From positions 5,227,501-5,291,500 of the forward strand of contig NC_059421.1 of assembly GCF_905220565.1 (NCBI RefSeq): a stretch of DNA of 64,000 bases, given 5' to 3'. A program made the translations under genes and the position numbers. This DNA comes from Melitaea cinxia. Its lineage: Eukaryota; Arthropoda; Insecta; Lepidoptera; Nymphalidae. Position 1 is the stretch's first letter, and each line of letters begins with the position of its first letter. The notes under the pieces are model-generated. The model made no database searches. It had not been told where the DNA came from and worked only from the letters and a program-made list of their open reading frames with translations. Below, one piece after another: positions 13,401-28,400 of the stretch.

Positions 13401-16400
13401 TTTATTTCGACTAAATATTTCTTCGCATATTAATTTGTAAAAACCATTCTGTAATAGGCTTGAAATATATTTATAGATGTAATTTTCTCACTCATAAGTT
13501 GAATACTTATACCTACTGATACTGAGCCGATAAAAGTCATAGTAACTATAATTTGTGCAATATTTTGATTTACTAATTGTATGTTATAGTCGATAATGTT
13601 ATATGACCATTTAATTGAATAGCCCTAGCATTAAACAATGCCATTCAGGTAAACGTCATTGACACACGTGTATTAGCCGATTAGCTGAATATGACATTCA
13701 GCTGTTTGAATGTAAATTTGAAATTATAATTTAATCTTCAAGTATTTGCCATCAAAGTAGTTGTCTCCTATATATATTATAAATTCCCGATTCTGACCCT
13801 TCTACATGAAAAAGGAGCTTATGCCAAGCAGTCAGATGCCACAGGGATGATGATAGATGTCATTTGTTACTCTTTTACGCAGAAACCCCTAAACTGATCG
13901 TAACGAAACTTGGTACTTAGATAGCTGAAGGTCCAGAATAACACACAGGCTACTTTTTATCCCGACAATCCCACGGGATCGGCACTTACGCGAGTGTATC
14001 CGCGAGGTGTAACTAGTTTTGTATATTTACATATGTTGTATATTTTATGCACGTGCGTCGACCCGTTTAATTGACCTATTTCATATAAATTTTACAATCG
14101 TATACGTTACGTTATCACGGTTAAGCCGCTGAAATGATTTAAATATAATTTATGTTAATATAATGAAGGTGAATTCGTTTGTGTATTTTAATTTGCGTCC
14201 TGTTTCTGTTTAAATATAATGCGTTTGATAGCCAATTGGCAAACATTGGCTGTAAAATATGCTACAAGTATTTTATATATTATTACTAATAAGCATGCAA
14301 AGGCGGCCTTATCGTTTATTTGTTTTCTATCTAATGGTTCTAAATTGCATTTTCTTTTATGTGTGCAATAAAATTTTGACAAATAAGTAAGTAAAATATT
14401 TTTATATGTGGCTGGTAGTTGTTGTTAGCATATTTTCTAGATAATAGGCTACAAAATATATAGGCCTTGTAACATACAAGAATCACAAAAGCTCACACGG
14501 TGCGTTTGTGATTCATTAAATTAATGTTTCATATATTTGCTCTTGTATGAAGTTTATAGGCCATATAGCATCGTACTATGACTGAAAATAATAGTAACAG
14601 ATACGAAATGTAAATACAGACGAAACCGTATACTACCGCTGGAACATGTTTCCGTTATTAAATCTAAATGTCAAAATAATATTTCAAATGATATTCCACG
14701 GCAGCTCTGTCCCAGGTATTCACAGTGAAACGAGGTAATTAGGTTGAAAGGTCAGTCGACAGAAAGGGGTTGTTACTACGTTTTACGTGTCTTGAGCTCT
14801 ACGTGCTATATATTTACCCACGTAATTTGTAACTTTATTTTATCTTTACGAAGTTCCTTTTTTAAATACAACGAGAAAGGAGGTTTTTAAATGTCGACTA
14901 AAAAGGTTTTAATGTACAGTCGTTTTTATCCGTTGATTTATACTTTGACTTGATATGGATACGTCAATTTTAAAATGTTATGTTACTATGAGGTAAGATT
15001 CCACATTATTTCATTTTAATTATAATTATATGTACACGCGTTTTCTAAAAAGAATGTAAGAAATTATGAGATTTTTTTTTTACTGAAATTCTATTAAGTT
15101 TTATTGAAATCCATTTAGTAGTTTGGCGTGATTCGCGACCAAGATAGAGGGAGACACAGACATGGGGTTTAAACTAAGATATTTGTAAATGTGACAAAAA
15201 ATATAAAATTTCTTTTTTTTTTGCTCCTCAAAATTTAAAAGACCATAAAGAGTATTTAAAGTACCTTAAATTAAGAAATAAGAATATCACATATAAATTA
15301 AATAAATGTTCCTTTCTTTAACTTATCCCCATTTCTCTTTAATCAAATTTCGTAGAAGCGAAATATAATAAATAAATAAGGTAAGCAACTTAATGCTTCT
15401 GTTATAGGTAACAGGCGACCGCTGCAGCTAAAAATATATATTTTTTGATAAATATTCATGGCAATAATACATATATAAGTACAAATATTACACCCAGACT
15501 GAAAGAAAGAAGCACTACAAACTGCGCCAACGGGCTAGTCACAAAGTCAATTCATTGCTATGACGAAATAATTGCAACATAATACTCCCAAAATAGTATT
15601 AACAATAAACTTGCTAGTATAATTTATTCTAATGTACAAGGAAGAATATAAAAATACAATTATGTAGGTAATATTATTTTTATTACTATCATATCGTTAC
15701 TACCATACCTTAGTCCGTTGCAATAAAGACGATATTTGAATAACACTAAAAGTAACATAACGAAAAATAAGTACTGATTTCATAAAAGTAAAATATTTTA
15801 CGTTAAGCGTAGTTATATAAAAAATATTGTCCTCGAGAGTCGTTTGGGTGATATTACCGTACCCTGTCACGGTCAAACATACTCTGGATATGGCGTTTTC
15901 AAGTCTTTATAATGTTGGCATTAAAGTTTTATTAAATTCGGTTAGATATTAGGAATATTACGTACCAATCGTTAAGTTGAATCATCGTCGTTGCTATTAA
16001 ATTTCTGTTTCTCGAAAAAATATAAGTGATAAAACACATTTCTAACCGTTTATGTTATTATAAGACTAGAGCTTAAAGAAATGTCTAGAAGTATCCAGAA
16101 ATATTCTTATGTTGATGAATGTAAGATAAGTGTTCGTCTATTGAAGAAATGTATTTGGACAAAAAAATCCTTCTCTGGTCTAGTTCTAGCCTTGTTAGGT
16201 CTCCCATGCTTCAGAGAGAACTTACAAAATGCCAAACATAGTGTAGCGACAAGGTATTAATCTTCAACCTTTTCTGTATAGAGGAAAAAACCACTGCCCA
16301 ATTGTAGGACATTTACAGGCCGTTTCATTTAATAGTGATGTTATTTAGAACAAACTTACTAATATTATGAACGCGAAACCTCGTGTGTATAAATGGATTG

Positions 16401-19400
16401 ATGTGTGTTATTCTATTACGCAAAAATTGAATTGATGGTAATGGAACTATTTACGTAGATAGCTGAATATCAATAGTAACAGATAGGCACCTTTTCATTG
16501 TGACATTCTCACGATGTCGGATATTAGGTGGGTGAAACCGCGAGGTGCATTTTGTTTTTATTGTAGTGAAACTTCTTTAGGAGTTAGGCGCGTGAGGGTA
16601 AAATTTTTACGAATGAAACGGCAACGTTTTGATGTTACGGCAACGTTTTTGTCGATGGCGCTGGAACGGTAATCTGAAGCTTCAGATTTGTATAAATATA
16701 ACCGAGACTTAAAAATTAGTTTGCCAAAGAAGTTTCAGTTTTGACATAACTTTGTACGCACGCACTTTTTTTTATTTTGAATATCTAGGTCGGCGAATAA
16801 GCGTACGGCCCACCTGATGGTAGGCGATTACCGTAGCCTATAGATGCCTGCAACATTAAAACCCCCAATCCGTCCCAGGAGTTCTGGTCACCTTACACAC
16901 AGGAACACAACACTGTTTGTAAGCTGTATTATTTAGCTGTCATCTTCTGTAAGGTCAAGATACTTCCCCTGGGTTGCTACAGATTTTGAGCAGGATTTTC
17001 TGCTGTGCCCTGCCTCAGTTGATTTCATCTGTGTATTTATGTAACTCTCTCTCTTTCTATCTTCACTAACTTATATATCCCTCTCAACTTCAGTTCCCCT
17101 TGCCGATCACACTTTAAGTAACGCTCTCGGCACGCATCCACCCAAGTCAAGCGTGCATAAAGGAGTTTTATAGTAATATAATAATATATCTCGGATAAAT
17201 TCATACTTGTATTTTATATGAATAAAGTAATATATTTACTGAATAAAGAGCACGATTCGTTTCAGGGATGGATTTTTATAATCGAATTGAATGTAAACAA
17301 GGATTAAATGTGATTTTTCGTATAAACGTAAGTGAGTGTAACGTCGGTTGGTTCGAGCGTGACTTTTGATTGAAATGTGTCGTATATACCCATACATAAT
17401 ACCATACATGTATGGAATACTCGATTTTTTTAATACATTAAAAACGATAGCATTTGATATATTTTTTTAGCAACTGCACCGGTGTAGTGGTGCGCGTAGT
17501 CGTCTAAAACACTGACAGTTTGAGGTTTAATTCCTGCTCAATATTGTACAGATATTTCTTTCCGGTTTCGATGTCTATCCTGGTGCGTCTCCCCACCGTG
17601 CCTCGGCGAGCATGTTAAGCCGTCGGCCGTTGTTATCATTAATACCTGTTACGTATCGTTACTAATAGTAAGGAACATATCCGTAAACCCACAGTGGAGC
17701 AGCGTGGTGACTTAAAATCCAATCCTACTTTATCCTACGTGGAGAAAGAGGCCTATGCCATTTTTGGTGTGAACTCGTGAAGGCTGATCAGCAGTGGACT
17801 GTGATAGGCTGAAATGATGAATGATGATTTAAATATAGGAATTAGGATTAAGAGTATCTTTGTGAATGATTATTATTATGTTGTTTACATACCAAAGGAT
17901 CTTAACTAAAAACATAAGAATTTAACGTTGTGACAAAAATCATTGCTTATTTACTCGCACCCTGGCATTCAATCTAGAAAATATTTTACCGCGTAGATCG
18001 GCTTATTGACGGCTGAACTAGACAGGCGTCTCTCGAAAAATTTCATAAGATTTTAATATAGATACCGATACAAAATATTTAATTAAATAGCTAAATATTA
18101 CGTAGCTAAAAGTCCTAGTAAACGTTTAGACAACCCTGAAGAGGCCAATATCTGTAGAGGATTGTCTGTGAGCTGTAGTGAGCTGTCAGTTGCGGACCAA
18201 CCTATAGGAATTCTAGGCAGTTTTAGAACTGATGGTCTGAAGTTAAACTATTATAAAAAAATATGCACGCCGATAATAAAACAAATATATTATGTAGTAA
18301 AAATGTCATACCGCTGAGAGTGACAATCTTACAGCGTTATACGTGTTTATGTAAGACCCCGTGCCCACTTCGTTGGCGTTAATTATTTATTATTACACAT
18401 TTTTGTGATGCAAATATATAGTAAAGTTTTCATCTCACTCGAATTTCTCCGATTTACATATACTATTATTTGTCACTGATTATTTTGTTCAATAACAATA
18501 AATTATAGCCTATATCACTACTGAATAGTGTAGCTTTCTGTTAGTGAAACAATTTCCATGATCGGATCAGTATTTGCGAAGATTACCCACTACAAATAAA
18601 CAAGGTTAGAAACTTTACCTCTTTAAAATATTAAGTGTAGATATGGGTATAATAGTAGGTACACTAGCAATTAACTGTACCGATACGAGTTGCAAGCGTT
18701 AATTTATGACTTTATAGTTTTATTGTTTTAATTAATCATAATTTGATTCATTTAATATAATATTTTAATTTTTAAATATGACAGTAGTCGCTAAGCAGTA
18801 AACTCTCATTCAGTGTCAGAGCTGAATACAAACTTTTTTCTTTGGTATTTCACCCTGTCAAGTAAAAATGTGATTTATTAAATCTACAAAAATCCTTATT
18901 AGAAAGAATAGACATATAATAATTCTTCGCAATCTCGCAATCATCGTTTAAGTTTCGCGTGTCAATAGAACGGTTTCACTTCAGCCTATTGCAGTCTCTA
19001 CTGCTATATCTCTTATTTCGCGTCCAGACGGGTTGGTGATCGCAGGGCTGGCTTTGTCACAACAAAGACGCTGCTGCCCGTCTTCAGCTTGTGTATTTGA
19101 AAGCCAGCAGTTGGATGGTTATCCTGCCATCAGTTGGCTTTATAAGTTCCAAGGTGGTAGTGGAACTGTGTTATCCCTTAGTCGCCTCTTACGACACCCA
19201 CGGGAAGAGTGGCTATACTCTTTACTGCCGTAACCACACAGTAAACTATTATTTACTATAATGCTCATAAAAAAGATACGTATATATATAATCTAATACA
19301 TCAAGGTATACCATCCATTCTATCAGAAACATTATTTTCGAGCCGAGGGCGGTTTGTTTATCATGTATTTTCCTTGGCCGTAAAATAAGAACCCTTTTTA

Positions 19401-22400
19401 TGTGCTACCCAATTACATTTTATGGTCAGATGGACAGTGATACCCCGATATGATGACTTTCTATTTGATGCTGCTTTTTAATGGTCGATAATTTTCGACG
19501 TTTTGGTCTTTAAAGTGATTTTTGATATTCTATTTTTATGAGGTGTTAATGATTTATTTATAGTTTACTTATATAAGCAGTAAGTTTTAGAAAGTTTAAG
19601 AATATAGTCTTGAACGAAAAATTACGTCGACCCAAATTAAAGGCTTCAATAGGCACTTTATATGAATAATATATACAATTAGTGTTATTGATATTGTGTC
19701 AAAATATTTCCTATCTTGTTATGAAATCATGATGATGCAAAGGCTCAAAGTAAAATACCACTGCAAAAATTTTTTAAAAGGTCTTATTTCTGTGCGAAAT
19801 ACATAGTTTTGAAAACTTTTTCCTGAGTTCCAAAAAACTGATCTTCTGGTTTTGTCTCATCTGAACTATCTCATTTACATTCAGCCTGTAACGTTCTACT
19901 GTTGGGCATGGGCTTCTTTCTCCATAGAAGAGAAGGATTGGAGCTTAATCCACCACGCTACTCCACTGCGGGTTGACGGATATGTTTTCTATTATGGTTA
20001 ACGATCGCTATCAAGTATTTATGATAATAACCGGGACCGAAGGCTTAACATGCTCTCCGAGACATGTCGGGGAGAGCCACAACGACAGACATCCAAACCG
20101 GAAAGAAATATTTGTACCAATATCCATCCCGAGCGGGAACCGAACCCGCAAACCGTCAGTGTTTTAGACGACTACGCGCACCACTACACCAGAGCGGATG
20201 TTATCTGAATTATCATTTAGCGTATTTAGTTATTCCATTCTGAATTCTAAAACGCTGTTTACTTCATAAAAGTTAAAATACACAACTCGTTCAGTGTTTC
20301 GCTCCTCTAAAATATTCACCGACTAAAAATTAATTTGTCGTTCAATAAAAAATACTAGAACGTTTGAACAATAAACAAAATTCATTACGGTATGAGGAAA
20401 AAAAAACATAAATTAAACGAGAACAGAGCCATGCTATAAACTGCGTGAATAATATATCTTGGGCAGCATTTTTAATCGCTGGCAATGCAGACTAATCTAT
20501 TGAAGTTGATATTTCGTTTTTCAGTTTAAACCGGTGATAAATATCGTTTCTATGGCTGCGTTTTTTTATTGGTTATAGTGATTTAAGGTGTCATCTTTGT
20601 ACGATGTGCAGTTTTAGTCAAAACGGAATTAATGATTCGCTTAAACTATGATTTTTTTTTAATTTTTCCACTCCCACTTCTAATTGGTTTTTTTCGGTTT
20701 TGTTTCATTATAACTTAAATGTCACCCTAATACAAAACATTGGTATAAATAATCTGTATTAAGGATCTAAGATTTCTGGAAAACAATTAGACGTATATAA
20801 AATTGAGTCCCTAAAGTCGTAGAATGCTTAGATTAATATTCGTTAATACTCGAAGTGGTTCGGTGAGAATACTCCAAAACACATTATTTTTCTAAAGTAC
20901 ATTATTATAGCGATTACTTTTATTGCATACCTACATTATTTTTGTACTAAAAATGATATCGATATTGATAGAACTTGTTATTGTATCCTGAAATAGATTC
21001 TGTTATTTGATTGGAGTTAATAATAACTTTCGCCACCACTATACTAGGTAAGGCGTCGTTCAAAATGCCCAAACCTCTGACCAGTGGGCTACATAGTTGC
21101 CACACAAACGCAACTCACACATACACGACCCCAGCTAACTTTATTATCTACATATCCTTAGAGACAAATCTAATTTAGGTTCTCGTTTAATCTCTAGACG
21201 TCTAACGCAATTAATTTTCGCCGTTCAAGGTGATACCTAATTGTTTTAATGTTTAAAATGAATCGTCCTTGTTTACGTACCCTACGTTTAATAGCTAAAA
21301 TTAATTAACAATTGTCTTAAATTTAGTGCAATGGGAACTAAAAATTTATATCAGTTTTTGATTGACTGTATTGATGTCTATGTTACCTCATTTTTTTTAA
21401 TAGCGATTTGATGATTGCGATTTTTCTAGTTAGTTTCAATAGTAGGTACTTATTGTATGGTTCAAATTAAATTTGATCGTGATTTGACGAGAAATATACC
21501 ACACATTTTGATGTAATTTAAAGTAATTTTTTTGTTTGATGATAAATGCAATTAATTACTCCTTAACAATCGATTTTCATGTAAAGCCCTCAGTGCGAAA
21601 AAAAAAAATATGAGGAGTAAAATGAAAAAAATAAAAATAAAATAAAAATAAATAAAATCTACTGAACGAATGACTTCGTTACGTTTTTGTGCGCCATCTA
21701 TCGGAATGCTTTTATATTCCGATAGATGGCGTTACGTTTTCTAATAACACTATCTATCAGAACCCAATAGGGTTCCGATGGATGGCGTTATTTGTTTCGT
21801 TTATTTACCATTTGATGTGGTATTAAACGTTAATCTTTTTCTTAGACTAGTAAGCCTTTTGCGTGCATCGGAGTTGACACACATACTTTTTTCTTTGTTC
21901 GCAGGTGACATATGCGCCAAGAGTGAAGGTCCACGTAAATCATGGTAAACGTGTTCTAGAAGGAAAAAATGCGACAATAAGTAAGTTATTACTCTATATC
22001 TGAACATAGTGTATTATATACCTCTTTTATAAATAATAAATACATCTATTTTATAGTTAAAATCAGCGTGTACACAAGTTTTTAACACTTCCACATATAA
22101 TGTAAGATGAATAGAAATCAAAATAGCACAACCGATTAAAATGTTACACTAAATTCTTGATATTACTCTGTCGTAAGTAGCATAATTATTCAGCTACATA
22201 ATGATCTTGACAGTCTCACAGACACTACAGCAAGTTCAATTAAGTACTGCTACAGTTATGTATAGATATTACAATATGTAAATTTTACAGATTGCGTAGC
22301 AGATGGGAACCCTAATAATCTAACTTACAAATGGTTCATAAATGGAGTGCCGTCTGGAAATACATCTGAGCTGGTAAATTTTATGTTCTAATTGTTGCGG

Positions 22401-25400
22401 TATCACCTGCTTTGTTTCGATACTTGATATTGTATCAACTGGATCGTTGGATGTTTTAAAGCCTAAAATTACTTCTATAAAGCTTAAACAAGAAATTACT
22501 TTGATGTACAATTTGTTCTATGATATTAAAGATTACACCTTTAATTGAACTGTTAACTATACATTGATTACAATAACTAATATATAATACTATGAAGATA
22601 ACCTTTACTATGGTGCTTTAAAATAAAATTAATAATATTTGACTAGCTCGTTTGCGTAGTTTGTAGTGACCCTGCTGTCTGCTCCGGGGGCTGTTGGTTC
22701 GATTCCCACCCCGAGTCTGGGTGTAATATATATTTATTTATATATATAGTATTTATATGTATGTATATCGGAAAAAATGTAACTCTACCGGCTTTAGTGG
22801 GCTGTAAACTATAACACAAGCATTAAGTTGCTTACTTTAGGAACAGGCGACCGTGTGTGTGTTTAAAAAAAATGATCTGTACAAAATTGGTAATTTTTGT
22901 CGTATCTGTAAAATATCGAACTATTGAGGATTATGTCGTAAAATTCAGAATATAACTTACATGTACAGTTTTAAGCATTACAACTAATGAAAAACAACAA
23001 TCAAAATAATTTTTGCCTTATATTAATAAAAATAAACTTTTTTTAGAAAATCACAAATGTAACAAAGGCACACAATGGCGCTGCTTTAAAATGCGTCGTT
23101 CAAAATGAGGTCGGAAGAAACGAAGACATCGGCTATCTTCGAGTTACTTGTAAGTATTTGTGATATAACATTACTGAAAAGTATTAAAACAAATTATTGT
23201 AACGTTAGGACAAGACTTTTATAACAATTTAACAGGATAATTGTCCCTTGACTTTGTTCAATAACCGTAATTAGCGATTACAATAATTTTGGAAATCTGC
23301 AAATTGAATCTTATCAGTACCAGTCAGTAGTCTGTTAATACATTTGTATTGGTTATTGTCAGTATATGCATTGGTATCTTGTCCTTTCGTTTTGATCAAA
23401 GTAATGTTATAGTTGAATTTCAAAATTGTCCCTTGACTTTGTCGAGTAGTTATTATTAGTATGACTGTCGATTTTGACAATGCTTTATATGGTAATATAG
23501 TATCTGTGAAGAGTTTTAGTAGATTATTGAAGTAAAACCTCTTTACGCACGCTTGATTTGGGGAGTAAGCTGGTTAATGTGTGACGAGAGCGTTACGAAA
23601 AGTGTGATCGGGCGAGGCGAACGGAAGTTGAGGGGGAGATATAAGTTAGTGAAGATATAAAGAGAGAGAGTTATATTTCGTATATTACCTACTGTAGGAG
23701 CTTTGGGGATGCGGAGAAATGAGGTGTTCAGTTCCTCGTCCGCAATCGCAAAGGGAGGATCCTCCAATCAGACGGGTGTTGTGTCTGGTGTGCTACTACC
23801 CTGACGGTTGTTGTCGGGTTCTTGTATATATACTCAATCGCTCTGAAAACTTTGATAGCGCGATGTAGCTACTTCAGTTTTTCTCTAATTACGTAGTTAG
23901 TATGTTGCGCGATAGATGTCGCCACAGATCCAAAGAAGTTTTACTTCAGTCAGCTACAGTTTTGTCAGTTTCAGTCAATTCAGCATTAGGTTCTTTGTCT
24001 TTAGTTGAAAGAAGTAATTCAATACTTGAGTTTGAAGTCTATTTAAGCAAATTAGTCTAAATAACTGTGCCTTGATTTTGTTTAGTAGTTCTTGGTATTA
24101 AAACTGTTGATTTTGACAATGTTGGTAAATTACTAATCTAATATTATTATAATGATTTAGAACCTTGACCTTGTTGCTTTTTTTTATAAAAGAATTACTA
24201 TATTATGTTAAAAAACTTCACACTAATAAAAAATTGCTGTCCTGCAAAATATGTACTACATGTATTCAGTATTATTCAGCACTTTCACGAACTCCACCTC
24301 AATGGGTCATTACTTCAGCAAGGTTATGCATAAACTGTTCGTTAAAATTTAAAATATAGTGAACAGAATACTCGCAATTTGGATTAAAGCAAGTGATTTA
24401 ATTTCAGATGTTTTAATTTCGAAGTTTCTATTTTTTTTAGAAACGGTAAAATCAATTCGAGTCCTATTTCGTAATAATTTCTATTTATATTTGGAATAAT
24501 TTATTCCTCTTAACTGTTTATAACAATTCAATATACGAATGTTTTTAATAAGTCCCAGTAAAATGAGTCGTGTGGTTACTTTGAACAACTATTGTTGTTT
24601 CAGAAAATACACTACAATCAATTTTAACATAATATTTTGTAAGAGTTCTAAGAGGTATTTTCTCTCTTAAATTTGTGTGGATGTGATACTTATGAAGTGT
24701 AGATTAGAAGTATGTATGTTGAAGTAGGATTGTTGATTACATATATTATGTGCATAAAATCCAATGTACATACAATATTTTTTTTATTAGCTGCAATAAT
24801 AATAATCTAAATTAACACAATGTCACTTTTTGTCAGTAAAAAAAAAAATCAAATGTGTAACAAAATTTGTTTAAAAGAAATGGAAAAATACAATAATGGT
24901 GTTTGCTGGTAAACGTAAAAAAACGGTTTTAATTACATCGACGAGTAATACAACGTAGGTAGACGTAAAAATAGTCAAGTAAATACGCATTATAAGAGGT
25001 AACTCAAAAAAGTACTCGTTAGATGTCGATTAAATTTTATTGGGATCACAAGAAAAGCGTAACCTTTCGTTTAAAAGAATCATCGAAATCGGTGCACCCA
25101 GTAAAAATTTATGAGGCATAAAAATGACACATAAAAAAATACAGTCGATTTGAGAACCTCATCCGTGATTGAAGTCGGTTAGAAAATAAATAGAAAAATG
25201 TTTATAAAAGAATTGAAAATCAAACGTGCTACATATCTATTGTAGTGTCATGAAAATATAGAAGAAAGATGAAAATAATAAACAAAATGGAGTGTGCGTG
25301 TCAGACTATTTCAATGTTTACTAGTAATAATATAAGTTGCATTTGTTTAGATCCACCTTCATTTCGAAACCGACCTCAGGATGTTGAAGCTGAAATAGGA

Positions 25401-28400
25401 AAGTCAGTGACATTAAGCTGCGATGTCGATGGATATCCAGCCCCAGAAATTGAATGGTTACATTATGAGGAAGATACTAATATTGTAAGTATTTAATTTG
25501 GTATCATTATATTTTGTTTTCATTATTATATTAGGAATATTTGTTGCAATAGTAAAGTATTAAGTTTCTTACCTTAGGAACAGACGACCGTGTGTTTATT
25601 ATAGATTAGAAATTATTGATTATAATAAAATAATGTGGTCGTTGCCTTATCCCAGTAATTACTTTACGAATTTAACTATAACTAAGCCATTTTTTTTAAT
25701 TTACTTCCGTATAAACAAGCCTAATTTATATAAATCTTAAACAATAGTTTAAATAACAGGGTGCCTAAAACAAAACATGACTCGTGCACGTGATCACACA
25801 TTCACTTACTACTTGTTTTTATCAAGATTAGCCACGCTATTCCCTTTTTGTACAACATTAAAAACACATTTTTTCAAAGTATAATTATACTTTTTTCTTT
25901 CTTTTAAAACAACTGCAATAATATCAATAGAAAATACGTGTGTACACATCTTTACAATAAAAAATATAATTTTTTATGTAATAAATCATGCAATGAAAGT
26001 ATTGAGTCATACAACTTATTATTTAAAATAGACGTGAATTTATGCATTTAATTAACTATGTATGCTTATGTTTATTTTAAGAACTTATTACTAAAATAAG
26101 GTTCCACCTCTTTCACCCCTATAGGGATTAAATTTCTTAAAATTCTAAAAAATAAACGACGCCTACGGACTACAGTATAAAATCAATATACTCACCAAAT
26201 TACATAATCCTTTAATAAGTCATTTAGGCTGGGCGCTGATATGTCAGTCGAATAATTACAAATTGTATGAAAGATGTTAAGTTAATCTTTTGTAATTTTA
26301 CAATATTATATTACAATTCACACCTTAACAACGAAATATTTACAGATCATTATGATATAAATCATATCTGCGTGGAATTGTGGCAAGAACGCTGGCATCA
26401 TTTCCCCGTTAAATCGCTATGCCGATTCTCTGGACAAAAGTTTCACCAGCCTTTTGTTATGTAGAAGGCATTCAACAGTTGCCATTAAATATTTTGCTAT
26501 CTGAACTAGTGTACTCGTAATACGTTATATTACGAGTATGTCATATAGTACCTATGTTATTGTCTAAACTCATACTTGCAAAACACCATAATTATGTCAT
26601 TAACTAAATTAATATTGTTTTAGCGAGTGGGTAAAACGGCAAATCTTAGTCTTACCGTGGACACACACACAGTTGGCCGATATTTGTGTAAAGCCAGTGT
26701 CGAAGGCTATCCGGACATCGAAAGTGAAGCATCTGTATTTATTAAAGGTAAGTCACACATAAAATATTAACTATCAATATCAGTAACAATATTTCCTTTA
26801 CTTATAAGGGTTTATCTGTAAGCGACCACTGTTAGTGATATGATCGCCTTTGTACTTTGTTAAGTTATAATATTGTCACTTTCTGTAATGTCATTCTAAA
26901 CGCCCAATAAAGTATTAAATAAATGTTTCTGCGTGACATTGGCGAAATCATCTGTGCTCATTTGGCACTATTGAAAGCCATTTTAAGAAAAAGGAGAAGA
27001 TTAAATAAATGAATAAAAACTAAATTGAAATTAATTTTAGTGAGTCTCGATATTTTTTAAATAAATTCTTATTTCACACATCAAATGTACAAATATATAT
27101 ATTGATATAGTGTACATGATAGTAACCGGAACTACAGCTTAACGTGCGCTCCGAGGCACGGTAGGGCCCACAAGGATTAACAACCAGACCTGAAATAATT
27201 GTATAAACACAAATATCCACTCCGACCGGGAATCGAACACGCGACCGTCGGTGTTTAGGCGCCGCTGACACGGCACACGTACCATTGCATCAAAGCGATC
27301 GTCAGTAAGTAAAACAAAAGAAAAATATTAAAATCAACTCGAATATACGTTAACCTTAAGGCAACATTAAATCGTTGACTTGAAGCTATAATGAATTGAA
27401 TTTTATTTGAGAATAGGTGGTATGCTATGTATGAAGAATGCTAATAAAACGAAACCCTTTATTGCAACCGAATTACTCGCCTATTCACATAGAAAATATA
27501 TCACCAACGTCAAAAGAAATGGAATCTAGGACGAAATCGGTCATTAATTAAACATATTTAACAAAGCCTTATAGCAAAACCATTCGGAAAAAATCCTTAA
27601 TTTATTTCTCAGGGCGTACAGAAATGTGCTTACTATGTATGCTATGTGGAAAATAAAATCGTATGAATATGAATTGTTTGACTTTCAAGTATTATTTAGG
27701 AGAAGTATAAGCGTTCTTATCATACGCCTGATAGGATTTCTCATTGATAATACTTTGAAAGCGAAAAGCCTACGTGTTGTAGTTTCGTCAAATATCTATG
27801 ACCTACCGATGACCTATATATGATCTACCTACATAAATATCAATTTGTTCGAAAATAAATATTCTAAAATGTTTGAATAGAATATTGAATATTCAATAAA
27901 GACTCATTTTAGAAAGGTGTATAATTAACCAATTTAATACCAATTTCATAAATAACAAGTAAAAGTTACAGTAAATAAGCTAACTTTAACTAAATATGTG
28001 TTTAAGAATATAAGGGTAAAATAAAATTAAGCACAGTCTAGTTGATGAACTTGCAACATAGACGGCTGTATGTTTTGATTGCATTGGGTTAGAAGTTTGA
28101 TTTTTTCACAGCTCCAAGGGACAGTAGACCTGAGTATCTGATATAAATTTTAGCTTGATACCTCAATGTGTTCCTGAAAAAGAGGGTTTTGACAGACAGA
28201 CGGACAATAAAGTGATCCTATAAGGGTTCCGTTTTTTTTTTCGGATACGGAACCCTAAAAAAATGTAAAACATGTTTAATAAATATATCACTTCTAGATG
28301 TTTGTTTAAATTATTATTATTATTTATTACAGTCTAAAACCGTCTTTTGTATAATTCCTTCCAGGACAATTAAGCTGTCAGTCACGTGTGCTATCATAAA

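Larger units (their letters stand above)
5271..21904 (+). other. 16.6-kb intron 2 of rst/kirre
   Basis: Lies between the donor gttagt and the acceptor gcag. It contains many transposon fragments (listed separately) and otherwise AT-rich sequence. No supportable coding exon was seen inside; the small open frames have no recognisable domain or lie in repeats. Confidence 0.75.

Noticed and set aside
14480..14514. gaatcacaaa/tttgtgattc hairpin as a microRNA precursor
   Set aside because: The stem is only 10 bp with a 15-base loop and does not extend; too short.
19033..19233. 66-codon plus-strand open frame
   Set aside because: It lies wholly inside an antisense RTE-like repeat that also occurs at 9200 and 46770, so it is a by-product.
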